Shown here: positions 47,543 to 58,130 of the stretch, in pieces
Position numbering within the stretch: the stretch's first letter is position 1
Layout: each line of letters opens with the position of its first letter
NCBI RefSeq assembly: GCF_011397635.1
Contig: NC_064770.1
Location: 22,252,200 to 22,316,199, forward strand
Length of the DNA: 64,000 bases
Origin: Epinephelus fuscoguttatus
Taxonomy: Eukaryota > Chordata > Actinopteri > Perciformes > Serranidae
Direction of reading: 5' to 3'
The notes under the pieces: generated by a model
What the model saw: the letters and a program-made list of their open reading frames with translations, nothing else
Database searches by the model: none
Told to the model about the DNA's origin: nothing
Translations under genes and position numbers: made by a program

Positions 47543-48720
47543 AAGGGCCAGTGCGTAATATTTGGCATGGTTTATTGTCAATCTGAATCTGAATCTAAAT
47601 ATTCTACCCTTTAATATGTTTATACAAGTGTATAATCGCTATAAAATAAAATTCGTTTGGTTTTCATAGCCTTATAATTATGCTTTTATATATATAGCAG
47701 GGGCCTTGCTTTAGAGAGGTTGCCATCTTGCGCCGCCATGTATGTATGGCAGAACGAGCGGACAATCCAGCCAGCCAGATTTCGTGTGTATAAATGAACC
47801 AACGAAGACAGCGGAAGGAAGGAAGAAGCAGGAGGAAACAGCAGAGAGTGTTAGTAGTTCGTTGATAGAGAGTAGTGAAAAGTTTTTTTAGTTATAACGT
47901 TTGTGAATGGACCACACTTACCACGCAACAGGAGAGAATGAACCTGAACCGTCATCTGCGAGGAAAAGAAGACGCAACTTCACTCCTTGTGATGCACTCT
48001 CTGCGACGCTTTTCCTCCTGATGATATATCTCCCCAACGATGGTAGCAGTAGCACCGAATCCCATTCTGTGCATTCAGCCTCTCTTCTCGCCCGCTCAGG
48101 ATCAAACACATGGAGTTCCTCATCTGTATGCTCCGGCTCAAACAGGTATGGCTCTGGGTCTGTGTCCGCTACAAGAAACTCTTCAAAAATCGCGTTCAAA
48201 GTCATCCATTGCAGCTACTATAGTCCGGAGATATCGCTAGGCTAAATAAACAGCTGAGCTCCGCACACTGACTGTCAGTCAGTGTGCGGGCTGGAGATTG
48301 GCGGAGCAGAGAGGGGAGGGGGTCCCCACTCAGTATGGTAAACGAGTATGTGTGTAAAGTTATGGAGTGTGTGCGTTACGCTAGAAGAGTCAGAGTTTGG
48401 GACGGAGTGTTTTACCCCCTGGAGTGTTACCGGAGTTTCTTGAGTGCTCAAATAAACTGGCCTTTTTTCTGAACGCTCCTCTGGTCTCCTGCTCATGAGG
48501 GATTCATTACAATATCGTAACATGGTTTAGATTTCTAAATAAACATTCACCTTGTGGCTAGATAGACCTACTCCTGAAAAACTCATGCGCAAGGCTTTTT
48601 GTCCCTACGAGGCCACCGTCATTTACCCGATGGGAGGGGTGAGCGAGTGAGCCCTGCAATCTAGAATTTGACCACTGATGTCACTGTTTTCAACCCATTT
48701 TACACACTGGCCCTTTAAGC
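47543..48720 (+). mobile_element. 1.18-kb TTAA-flanked TIR element with a degenerate frame
   Basis: Left end 'TTAAAGGGCCAGTGCGTAATA'; the right end reverse-complements to 'TTAAAGGGCCAGTGTGTAAAA'. This gives an inverted match of about 20 bp beside TTAA on both sides. A minus-strand frame at 47,918-48,205 includes EPYLFEPEHTDEEL, a motif I associate with P2X7-tail-like proteins that accompany some fish DNA transposons. The plus-strand frame over the same bases is Ser-rich and probably a shadow. The AGG(T/G)CCAGTGTG ends link this element to the smaller MITEs of the window. Confidence 0.65.
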
Positions 48721-48727
48721 TTGTGTT

Positions 48728-48865
48728 AATCATGGACAGTGGTTTGGAGGGTACACTCAGGTATATGGGGTATACCCATCTCTTTTTCTGGCTGGTTACA
48801 ATGTACCCACTTATCAGCCAAAAAGCCAGTGGAATATATGGGGGAGTGAACCAACCTCTTCCTTC
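48728..48865 (+). repeat. Dispersed repeat fragment, paired with 56,140-56,260
   Basis: 'gtacactcaggtatatggggtatacccatctctttttctggctggttacaatgtaccc' and 'cttatcagcc' are matched by 56,150-56,260 ('gtggagggtttacccacc', 'ctgggtttttacagtatacccacctatcagcc'). Two diverged copies of one unnamed repeat. Confidence 0.5.
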
Positions 48866-48884
48866 CTGGTAGTCAGTGGTGGAA

Positions 48885-49795
48885 TTGTTAATTTTTAACG
48901 AAGGGGATGCAATATAGCTTTGATTTTTTTGCGTGCACACATGATCAAATATGACAGCACAGATGTGCAAAATTAATCAAGATCAAAGAAAAATGGCATG
49001 ACCTATACCTGCTGCCTTTAAAAACACAAATAATGCAGTAATATTGCTATTGCAATACAGACAAAAAACATTTTAGAGTATAAATAAGAGTGGTTCTGAA
49101 ATAGCTGTGAAAATTAATCTTAGAGTCACTCTTATCCTATAGACATTTCCTTAGCCAGTTATAAAATCTCCTTACCTGTGAAGCCTTGGGCTGATAATTG
49201 GTGCTGCTGTCAGGTCCCTGTCCTAATACCTGCCTGGTTTCTCCCTGTCCCTCTTGTATCTATTGCAATAATATAGATAATAAATGTGCAAAGCAAAATT
49301 TAGAAATAGAATTACGAATAGTAGTGGTGACATAGCTGTGGAAATTAATCACACACTTGGTCACTTTTATGCTATAGATATTTTCTCTCAGCCAGTTAGA
49401 ATCTCTCCTCACCTGTGAGGATCCTGCATGATCATCCTTGCTGGTCTCTGGTCCACTGTCTCCTCCCTGACCCTGCTCTTCCTATTGTAGCAATAAAGAT
49501 TAAAAAAATATGTGCAAAGCAATAGTGAGCACAAGTTCTGCGCAGAAATTAAGGAGGAGTGGGTTTAAAACACGTTATCACAGGTTAAAAACGAATTGAA
49601 CGGTTGTAACAGCTATAAAAAGTGCAAGGGACGAAGGGCACAAATACGGGAAGTGCAGGGGACATGTTCTCTATGCTCCTCCCCTCAAATTACGTCCATG
49701 CCTGCACATAAAGATTCTAGATTAACAAGGGGGATGCTTTTTGGTAAATTTTCTAACAAAGGGGATGGCATCCCCCCTCAATTCGACCCCTGCTG
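48885..49795. mobile_element. Unclassified element with internal tandem duplication
   Basis: Bounded by 'gtggaattgttaatttttaacgaaggggatgcaat' and 'aacaaaggggatggcatccccc ... ccctgctgg', which look like poorly preserved inverted ends. Inside, a unit of roughly 230 bp (49,040-49,270) is followed by a second version (49,271-49,500). Both carry 'atagctgtg(a/g)aaattaatc', 'cctatagacatttcc'/'gctatagatattttc', 'cagccagtt' and 'cacctgtgag'-like blocks. No protein is encoded. Confidence 0.45.
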
Positions 49796-51044
49796 GTAGA
49801 ACACCCACCTCATCAACTACCACTACACCACTCTGACCAAATCACAGCCATGCTGATATATAGTACAACAGCACTCCCTCTTGTGTGATATTACTTAATT
49901 AGAAACCCACTGACTTCAAGACAATAGAGCCAGAGGTGCAAAAATGCTCAGTCATTTCTGCATTTTAGGACTCATTCCTTCACCACTTTGCTAACGCTGA
50001 CTGAATCATCACTTTAGGCAGTTTATCAGACTTTGTTCAGCTTCTTCTGAAGCCAAAAAAACGCTTCATATAACTTTTTTTCACATATGCAGGAGTTTTC
50101 CTAAATACTTAAATGTGTAAAAGTGGTGGATATAGCTAATGTCTTGTGATGTACACAGATATTACAGTTTGGTTTTAAGCTCTAAGTTACCAAACGTAAA
50201 CATGGGAAAACAACAACAAACAATTTAGTGCAGTCATTAGTGCAGCAACACTTTGTTTGTACTGCTTAATGTCAAAGTACCTGTGACTGTGCTTTGCTAA
50301 CAAGAAAGCAACATCATTATCGCTTGACATATTTCCTCTACGCAGGGCCTGGTTTCATATATACCTACTGCTCAGGTTCAGATTGAAGCCGTACATTGAG
50401 TCTGTGGTGAGACTGACCTGATTTCAGAGTTTGTGAAGCTTTACAAGACAATCCAAAACTTTTTCATACAGGAAGCTTTGCTCAGTAGATCTAGAAGAGA
50501 AAAGAAGTTGGTAAATTCAAGCAGAACTTTGCTCTCTTAGATATGAACATAGTGTTGACTAAACCTGATGGGAACCTGATGGCTGTGAATCTGACCTGCT
50601 TAAACAGATGTGATGGCGGTAACCTTTCATCTGCTTTCTCTGGTTTAAGAATGAAGAACCCATGACTGAAGGACCTGAACTTTATTTAAGCAACATGTCC
50701 TACACAAGCTCTGAAAACCACACCTGTTCTCTAGAAACACACACAGACACAACTTCTGGAGTTGTAAATATTGATGTTGAATGTGAGTATTGGACACAAT
50801 GTCAACACTTTACAGAATGACAGGGACATCTTTATTATTTATATAATGAAAATTAAATCTGCAGTGTGTTGTCTCTGAATACACTAGACTTTTGTTTCAG
50901 AGGACATATCCCCTCAACATCAAAAACATGAACCCCCGCCACAGTAAAAACATGAAAAACATGAAAGCAGCAGAAGACTTTTTCCTTTTTTTGGATGAAA
51001 TTATGGACATTTCTACCATAAATTGATGCATAAATATTCAAAGG

Positions 51045-51775
51045 GTCAAGACTCAAGGGTCAGTCCATGGTCCAGTCTTGCTCTCATAGCCTACATGCTC
51101 CCCTTGGGTGATACCATCCTTCCACATGGTGTTTCTCTCCACTGTTATGCAGATGACACTCAGCTGTACCTCCCTGTTAAACCCACTGACCTCAGCATGC
51201 TGAGTTCTCCACAGGACTGTCTTTATGATATCAAAAATTGGGTGTCTTTACATTTTCTTCAGCTCAGTTCTAAGAAAACAGAAATCCTTGTAATTGGGTC
51301 ACATCATATCACGAAACAAATACTGCCATCTACTGGTCACCTGTCACAACACATAAAGCCTGTTGCAAGAAATCTTAGTGTCATGTTTCATAATAATTTA
51401 TGTTTTGAACAACATGTCACTAAGCATGTCCAATCATGTTTTTATCACCTCAGAAAACCTGCTATAAGAAGAACTATTTTAACTTTCAGAGATACAGAAA
51501 CTGTCGTACATGCTTTTATCTCTTCATGTTTTGATTACTGCAACAGCCTTTATTCCTGTCTTAATCAAAAAAACCTTGCAACGACTTTGAATTGCTCAGA
51601 ACTCAGCTGCAAGGTTTTTAACCACAACCAAAGCTCTTCATGGCCTGGCTCCAAATTACATTTCAGACCTGTTAGTCCTTTATGAAACTCTGTGTGCCAG
51701 AGGTCTTCTGCTTGTCCCAGAGTCCAGACTGAAGACCAAAGGGGGCAGAGCTTTTGCAATCAGGGCCCCGAGGCT
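51045..51775 (+). mobile_element. L2-like LINE inserted in the receptor pseudogene
   Basis: The frame at 51,023-51,685 encodes reverse-transcriptase sequence: a degraded 'QGSVHGP' start, HCYADDTQLYLPVKPTDLSM, LQLSSKKTEILVIGS, then VHAFISSCFDYCN. It is 5' truncated, lacks its 3' tail and is disrupted after about 51,590. It matches the 1,735-2,642 copy closely. It sits where the second C2-set exon of the receptor should be. Confidence 0.88.
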
Positions 51776-52803
51776 GTCCCAAACCCCCTGCTTTAGATGT
51801 CCCCCATGCTGAGACAAAATCTGAGCCCCTGCTTGAAAACTTAAATTTGGAAAAAAAAAATCATTTTCACTGTTTAAGGGTCATTAATTGAAACTGTAAT
51901 TTTTAAAAGAGTAGATTATGTCGCGTGACATATTCTGACTTTAACTTGAGCACTTCATTCTTGTGCTCTCGCAAAGCTAACAAGCTAGCAAGTTTGTTAT
52001 CACACAGAATATTTGACAACATTTAGCAGACGTGGGTTTATCATTGCAACTGTTGCTGTCCTCTGATTGTAACAACTGTTTCTGCCATCGTAAGAGAAGC
52101 TACATTTACATCATATCACTTTTATATCTCTCATACAGCAATCACATGATGATGTTTAATAGTCTGTTCGTGTTTCAGACTTGAGAAAATGAAGGACAAA
52201 GCCCTAGAGGCTGACTATGAAGAGGGCTTGTAGGCGGCTTATTATGGCTCTATTGTGCTCTGATCTGAAGGTGAATTTCAGCTGACATATCTATACTGTA
52301 TGTATACCGTATTTAGCTGTAGGTAGTATTGAGGTGGTCGACATGTAAAGCAGAGTATTATGAGCAAGTTAAACCCACATGACAAGGCTGTTTTTGTTGT
52401 GTTTACAGTAGAGAAAGAAAGGTAGAACTGAATGTAATAGATGGATATTGTTCTACACTAATTCACCATTTATTATATTCAAAACACAGACTACATCAAC
52501 TGGCCTGTTTTTGAAATCAGTATGAAGGAGCACTCATATACGCAACTGCTGACTTGAGACTAAATTGTGTCAGACTGGAGAAAGTCAAACATGTGAGATA
52601 GTTTTTTAATATTTCACCTATTTTTCAAATAATAATTCATGTTGCATCAGAGGCACATGTACTACAGCAGGTGGACTCTCTTAATGATGACAAAGGTGTG
52701 ATCTACAGCACAGTGTGCAGGTGAAGCTCTGTGAACACTCACACATTTCATCAATAATGGCTGTCTCAAGACAGTGCAAATGCTTTATTTCCTTTTTTTA
52801 ATT

Positions 52804-52807
<4 letters not shown>

Positions 52808-52842
<35 letters not shown>
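52808..52842. repeat. (AT)n microsatellite
   Basis: About 17 AT units, seen directly, just after the last tail-exon remnant of the pseudogene. Confidence 0.95.
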
Positions 52843-52847
<5 letters not shown>

Positions 52848-53699
52848 AAAAGTGTCTTTAATATGTAAAAAAAATCACAGCAAGACTACAGTTAGAAATG
52901 GACAGGTTTAATGAACAATCGCCCCTTTTTTTTCCTTCAGTGGAATTAGTAGTATTGTTTTGTTGTACATCTCTTGTGAATTTTTCAGTAGATTATAAAT
53001 GATAATATGCTGATCTAGTATCCTAGAAGGCGACATCACCATTGCAGATGTACTAATTATTGATGAATATGGACATGAAAAGATGTGAAGTGTGAATAAG
53101 TATGTTGATATTATTGCAAACATCTCCTTTACGTGTATGTTTTGTGTATTGTCTTTGTGTTACGTGTACTTTAAGGGATATTTTAGTGTTAACAAATTAA
53201 CTCCAGCCTCAACCCTTTAATAGTAACCCGTTAGATTATGTCGGTAAAGGTAATCTGATGAAAGACATGCTGGGAATTTGTGTTTTTAAATGACTCAGTT
53301 CCATGTTTGCAATGATTCTGTAAGCTGCACATTGGGAATTCAATAAATGTTTTTAGTGTTTAGGGTGTCACTTAATTCTCTTTTCGTGTCTGAATCAGTG
53401 TAGAGGAGCGCCTGTGAGTCAAGAGACCCCACTGACACATTGTCACATGATGCTTTGTTGTCTCTGCTCTTCCCTCAGTGTTACAGGAGGGGAATGGCAC
53501 CCAAAACAGTAAAAAATTGTGGGAAAACTGCACTCAAAGTGAATGTGAAACAAGTCAACTCATGACTCATTAAGGTTCGGTCATGTTTCTCTCTGTGGAT
53601 GTGACACTCATTCCTCTTTGACATAGTGTGGGGGAGAGAATGGGAAAGGGGCCCTTGAAAAGCCTGGGATGAAACATTTGGTTTTGTTTGCAATGTTTT

Positions 53700-54085
53700 A
53701 ATTGGCTCACAGAATCAGTGACTTCTTTCAAATCATTTCTTAAAACCCATTTTTATAGACTTGCTTTAATGTGATGTCATCTTCTTATTTCATTTTATTT
53801 ATATATTATTTGTTCTATTTCCTGTTTATTTTGTTGTTTTATTGCTTAATGTTGTTTCTGGTCTTTATATTTATTTATATGGATATTTTGCATCTTGCAT
53901 TTTTTTGTGCTCTTGTTTTGACTTTATCTTAACTCTTCCCTAGTTTTGTCTCGATTATATTTAGTAGGACAGTTTGGCTTTCTGTTGCTAAATTGCCTTC
54001 TCAGTATCCCGTGTCTGCTTTTGCTTCATTTGTCAAAGCACTTTGGAAACTCTGTTTTTAAAGCTGTTATACAAATTAAGTTAGT
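53700..54085 (+). mobile_element. L2/CR1-type LINE 3' end
   Basis: A short frame reads SVTSFKSFLKTHFYRLALM, the usual C-terminus of L2-like ORF2. It is followed by T-rich 3' UTR and the tail 'aaagcactttggaaactctg', 'gctgttatacaaattaa'. Only the 3' end is present. Confidence 0.7.
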
Positions 54086-54286
54086 ATTATCATTACTATT
54101 TTATTTCTAAATGATTAATGCCACAATTAAATTAAAATTGGTTCTATATATACATAGGTTGAAAGACTGAACTTTGTAATAAAAAATATGTGGAAGCTCT
54201 CTAAGGCCTGTCCCACCCTCTTAAAGGATAAAATGGTTTAGTCCACTCCTGCTCTAGGATTCAGCTCTAAACTCAACCAGAGCTGA

Positions 54287-54720
54287 GTGAGTGGAAGGAA
54301 GGAAGGAAGGACGGAAGGAAGGAAGGAAGGAAGAGAAAGAAGGAAGGAAGGAAGGGAGAGAAGGAAGGAAGGAAGGAGAGAAGGAGAGAAAGAAGGAAGG
54401 AAGGAGAGAAAGAAGGAAGGAAAGAGATAAAGAAAGGAATAAAGAGAAAAAGAAAAGAGGAAAGAGAGAAATAAGGAAGGAAGGAGAGAAAGAGAAAGAA
54501 AGGAGGAAAGGAGGAGGAGAAAGAGGGAAAGAGAGAAAGAAAGGAGGAAAGAGAGAAATAAGGAAGGAAGGAGAGAAAGAAAGAAGGAAGGAAGGAGAGA
54601 TAGAGAAAAAGAGAGAAAGAAAGGAGGAAAGAGAGAAAGAGAGAGAAAGAATGAAAGAGGGAAAGAGAGAAAGAAGGAAGGAAGGAAGAAAGTAGGAAAG
54701 AAAGAAAGAAGGAAAAAAGG
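54287..54720. repeat. Polypurine tract of (GGAA)n, (GAAA)n and (GGAGA)n type
   Basis: About 430 bp in which the plus strand is almost entirely purine. It is built of interspersed GGAA, GAAA, GAGA and GGAGAGAA units with higher-order repetition. The open frames it creates on both strands (Lys/Glu/Arg-rich or Ser/Leu/Phe/Pro-rich) are artefacts of the repeat. Confidence 0.95.
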
Positions 54721-56390
54721 TGCATGGCAGGGTGGGGGACCCACAGAGACTGCTTATTGATGCCCTGCTCATTTAATGTCTATAAGCTACCTGCAGTCTG
54801 AGGGCTGCTGTGAAACGGCGCCCTGATGACAGCACTGATGGTAGCACTGATGATAGTCGAGACGAGGACTGAAACGTTTGCTGCTGTTTTTAGTCACTTT
54901 TTATTATTTGCACTTTGAGCACTCTTCTTTTTGTGAACGGATGTCTTAAATAAATTGACTATTTTGGCATTGATCTCAGCCTGTGGACATTTTTGTGGCT
55001 GTCCAGCCCAGTTGGTGTGCAGGTGTCTCCTCTGTCATCCTATATAAGCTACCTGCCAGTGAATGTAAGCAGCCATAAAATAGCCTTGACATGCTTCTTG
55101 TGTCTGAGACAACAAACACACTCCAAACATCTCCTCTTACTCGCAGGACTCTCTAAACTTATTGTTTATACAGGTTGCATGTGACTAGTTTGAATACCTG
55201 TGGATCTGACAGCCTGAATGTAACACACCCCTGATCTGGGAGTGCAGTCCAGGTTACCATGGTAACATACTTGCACAAAAAGAACCCGAAACCCTCACGA
55301 TTGGTGTTTCAGCAGGATAACTTAGGTGACTGATCTTTTAGAGATGTGGAAGTCTTGCTACAAATGTGTGGTTAATGGGAAAACTTGCATGGTCCCTGCA
55401 CTCCATGGCACATTCTTACCCAAGCTTCCAGATTTGTCTGCCCTCTGTTGACAATTTTAAAGTACAGCATCCTGAGACAAGTTCATATCGAGCCCCCGTT
55501 ACTCCAACTGCACGATGCAGAACACAACACTCCTCAGTGGGGAAGTGGGTGTCATGTGAGAGCTGTGGAGAGGAGCAGCTCATAACTGGATAAAAGGTCA
55601 ATCCCACAGGCATCACAGGATGCTGAGTGTAACTGTAAACATCTGCAGGTTGAGCATGTTTCACTTTACTGAGAACTGAAACAGGATAGTGGATCTCTCA
55701 TCTAACAGAAAACAACACACAACAGCTGCTCGTACATTAGTTTCTATTACAGATTACCTTGAGACAGTGTTACGCAAATGTAATCTTTGTCCTCTGCTTT
55801 CACTCATTGCTCACCCTGAATCCATGTGTAGCTTTAAAATGACAATGAAACAAACGGTAAAATGTCCACACTGAAGCACATCATGAAGGGGGGGTTTCCA
55901 GTAGGCTGCAACTATATTTCTAACGATCTGCTGTGTATGTCCTTACTCAGAGTGAAAATCAAAGTAAAATACATCCACAAGCTGTATTTCTTTGAGGGCC
56001 TGAATGTGTTGTGATCATTTAAATGTGACCAGTGGCTGCAACTAATAGACTTTAAGTTAATTTCTGCATGCATGGTTATGTAAAAAAATGTACTTAGCCT
56101 ATTGTAGGCTACTGACGACCCTTGTTTAACACAAAGAGAGCCAACCAGTGGTGTAGTGGAGGGTTTACCCACCATTTTTTCTGGGTTTTTACAGTATACC
56201 CACCTATCAGCCTAAACACCATTGGAAGATATAAGAGAATATACCCACTTCCTCCTCGCATTAAAACAGTGATGTGCTTTTTATGCCACAGGTCATCAAG
56301 CTGTGTGACAGTGCTCTCTAAGGGGTGCACATGCACATTCTTGCCTTATAAAGCACTTAAATGTCACTGTATCACAGCCTAAATCAAAAA
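54721..56390. other. Intergenic, no gene recognised
   Basis: About 54,800-54,960 ('gacgaggactgaaacgtttgctgctg', 'cttaaataaattg') resembles a retroelement 3' UTR but carries no coding remnant. About 56,140-56,260 is the partner of the repeat at 48,728. Otherwise nothing nameable. Confidence 0.45.
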
Positions 56391-56514
56391 TATTGATTAG
56401 AGTGGGTGTCAAACTCATTTTAGTTCAGGGGCCACATACAGCCCAGTTTGACCTCAAGTGGGCCGGACCAGTAAAACCACTACATAATAACCTATAAATA
56501 TCAATAACTCTTTT

Positions 56515-57022
56515 TAGTGTATTTACTTTATTTTATTTATAAGGACAACGCACATTAATCAGCATTTCTGTAAATGCGTCAGTGTTAGCCAGCTGGCTAA
56601 ATTTCAGCTGCAGTCCTTTGGTGAGATGTTTTGAAACCAATAACAGGATAAAGTTCACAGGACAAAGACAGCATGAAGACAGCAGCATGCAAAGCAACAA
56701 GCAACAGCAGAGCATCAGTACAATACAGTAACACAACAACAACAAATGGCATGTTAGCAAACAGACATGCAAGCAACGTGAAGCACCAACACACAGATTA
56801 GCACCACATTCAGACATGCAGAGCAGCAATCGAAAGGACACATAGATAAAACACAATAGTTATGTATGGACAAATGCACCAACACACAAGTTAGTGTAAA
56901 GATTGTGAAAACATTCATCCATTTACAAAACAAATGATGAACAGTACGCGATATCCTCAGACAAATGATGTGCAAAGTCTGATACAGCTTCTTTTGTACT
57001 GAAGCTGCTGACCAACACTATC
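56515..57022 (-). mobile_element. Retroelement-like 3' sequence nested in the hAT MITE
   Basis: 'ttatttataaggacaacgcacattaatcagcatttctgtaaatg' and 'gttagccagctggctaaatttcagctgcagtcc' are typical of a common fish repeat read on the minus strand, probably a LINE 3' region. No protein frame remains. Confidence 0.45.
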
Positions 57023-57290
57023 CATCCATCATCCATCCATTTTCATCCACTTATCCAGGGCCGGGTCACGGGGGCAGCAGGCTGAGCAAAGCACCCCAGA
57101 CGTCCCTCTCCCCAGCAACGCTTTCCAGCTCTTCCTGGGGGACCCCGAGCCATCCCCAAACCAGATGAGATATAGTCCCTCCAGCTTGTTCTGGGTCTGC
57201 CCCAGGGCTTTCTAAAAAACCAGGATGTGCCTAAAACACCTCCAATGGGAGGTACCCAGGAGGCATCCTGATCAGAGGCCTGACAGTATG
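57023..57290 (-). mobile_element. RTE-clade LINE 3' end, inverted
   Basis: Read on the minus strand: 'ctgatcaggatgcctcctgg', 'cagacccagaacaagctgg' and a 'ccatttt...ggatgg' end. This is the same 3' region as 29,750-29,948, in reverse orientation. It is nested inside the interrupted hAT MITE, and a (CCAT)n-like run marks its tail. Confidence 0.75.
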
Positions 57291-57639
57291 TTTCACAATA
57301 TTCAATATCTTAAAATATGACCACAGGAAGTAGTCATTGTTATTTCAGAGGGCGATATTGTGGTCAGGGTGGAAAAGCCTGTGAAGTCATCTAATGAGCC
57401 GGATTGGACAATTTGGGGGGCCTGTTGTGGCCCTCGGGGCATATGTTTGACACCCCTGGGTGAGGGTGTTATTAGAAAAGGTTCTTATTAACCACTTGGT
57501 TACAGTAGCCTAATGAGAATCCTGATTAGTCACTCCCCACACCTGCGCATGAGACCTTGCTCTGTCTTGAAATAAAAATATGGATATGACTCATGCAGAA
57601 AGTGAACTTTATTAGCTGACGCCCATTTCTGACAAAACG

Positions 57640-58130
57640 AAACTTTAGAAGACATGCGGAAACGCAAACACATCGGCTCCACACAGCCGGTACAGCGACA
57701 GGTCCAGCAGACATGACCTGTGCGCTTTTCCTTTATGCACCACACACGAACAGCTCGCGACACCGCAAGCTCAGGTAGGACTGCTAACATGTTTGCTTTG
57801 TAGATATGGAGGCGACAACGTCAGACTTTACGTTATGACAAAATTAGCAATAAACTAATCCTATTAGCTGGAGGAGCTATCTGACCTCGCTGTCACGGGA
57901 CACCTCCGAGTAAGTCTGGCTCAAACTGGGTTTAAACGCCGTGTCCTCTGGGTGACAGCTGTCATTGCACCTGCACAGTTTATTGGTTTTCTGGAAAGTG
58001 TGCCAGAGAGCAGACAGACGCAGCTAATGCTCATGCTAGCTAACGTCACTGTTACGCAGCGCGAGCGAGTTTAGCTAGTTAGCTAACGCGCTGCTAAAAC
58101 GTAGCGAGGACATTTATTGAGTAAGAGCTG
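57640..58130 (+). promoter_or_regulatory. rnf213: Candidate rnf213 promoter and non-coding first exon
   Basis: CpG density rises here ('cagctcgcgacaccgcaagc', 'gcagcgcgagcgagttt', 'aacgcgctgctaaaacg'). Two good donors occur: 'ctcag|gtagga' at 57,774 and 'tccga|gtaagt' at 57,910. Since the ATG-bearing exon at 59,773 has an acceptor just before it, a 5' non-coding exon upstream is expected, and this is the only CpG-rich stretch nearby. The exact start is not determinable. Confidence 0.45.

Larger units (their letters stand above)
50260..53510 (+). pseudogene. Broken tandem copy of the CD22-like receptor
   Basis: A paralogous remnant of the receptor at 38,300. Homologous parts run in the same order: upstream region (50,260-50,495), a C2-set exon (50,541-50,782, with the same acceptor and donor but a 2-bp loss that shifts the frame around the FTWFK motif), the start of the next intron (to about 50,930), a TM exon remnant (about 51,990-52,090, with stops), remnants of the three tail exons (about 52,180-52,230; 52,487-52,600 with TDYINW; 52,672-52,721 with GVIYSTV), and the downstream block (to 53,510). 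The signal-peptide and V-set exons are missing, deleted between about 50,495 and 50,540. The place of the second C2 exon holds an L2 LINE. It cannot make a receptor. The copy is clearly old, since non-coding parts align only in patches. Confidence 0.82.
56403..57458 (+). mobile_element. hAT-type MITE (GGGTGTCAAACTC family) interrupted by LINE pieces
   Basis: Left 'gggtgtcaaactcattttag' and 'caggggccacatacagccc'; right 'tgtggccctcggggcatatg' and 'tttgacacccctg'. These are the classic inverted ends of this vertebrate-wide family. The middle (about 56,515-57,290) is later inserted retroelement sequence, so the original element was only about 280 bp. Confidence 0.75.

Noticed and set aside
47907-48245. 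112-codon plus-strand Ser-rich frame
   Set aside because: It overlaps a more convincing minus-strand frame inside the TIR element and has no known domain.
54238-54772. Frames of 134-172 codons on both strands over the polypurine tract
   Set aside because: They arise from the GGAA/GAAA repeat; extreme composition on both strands at once is not coding.
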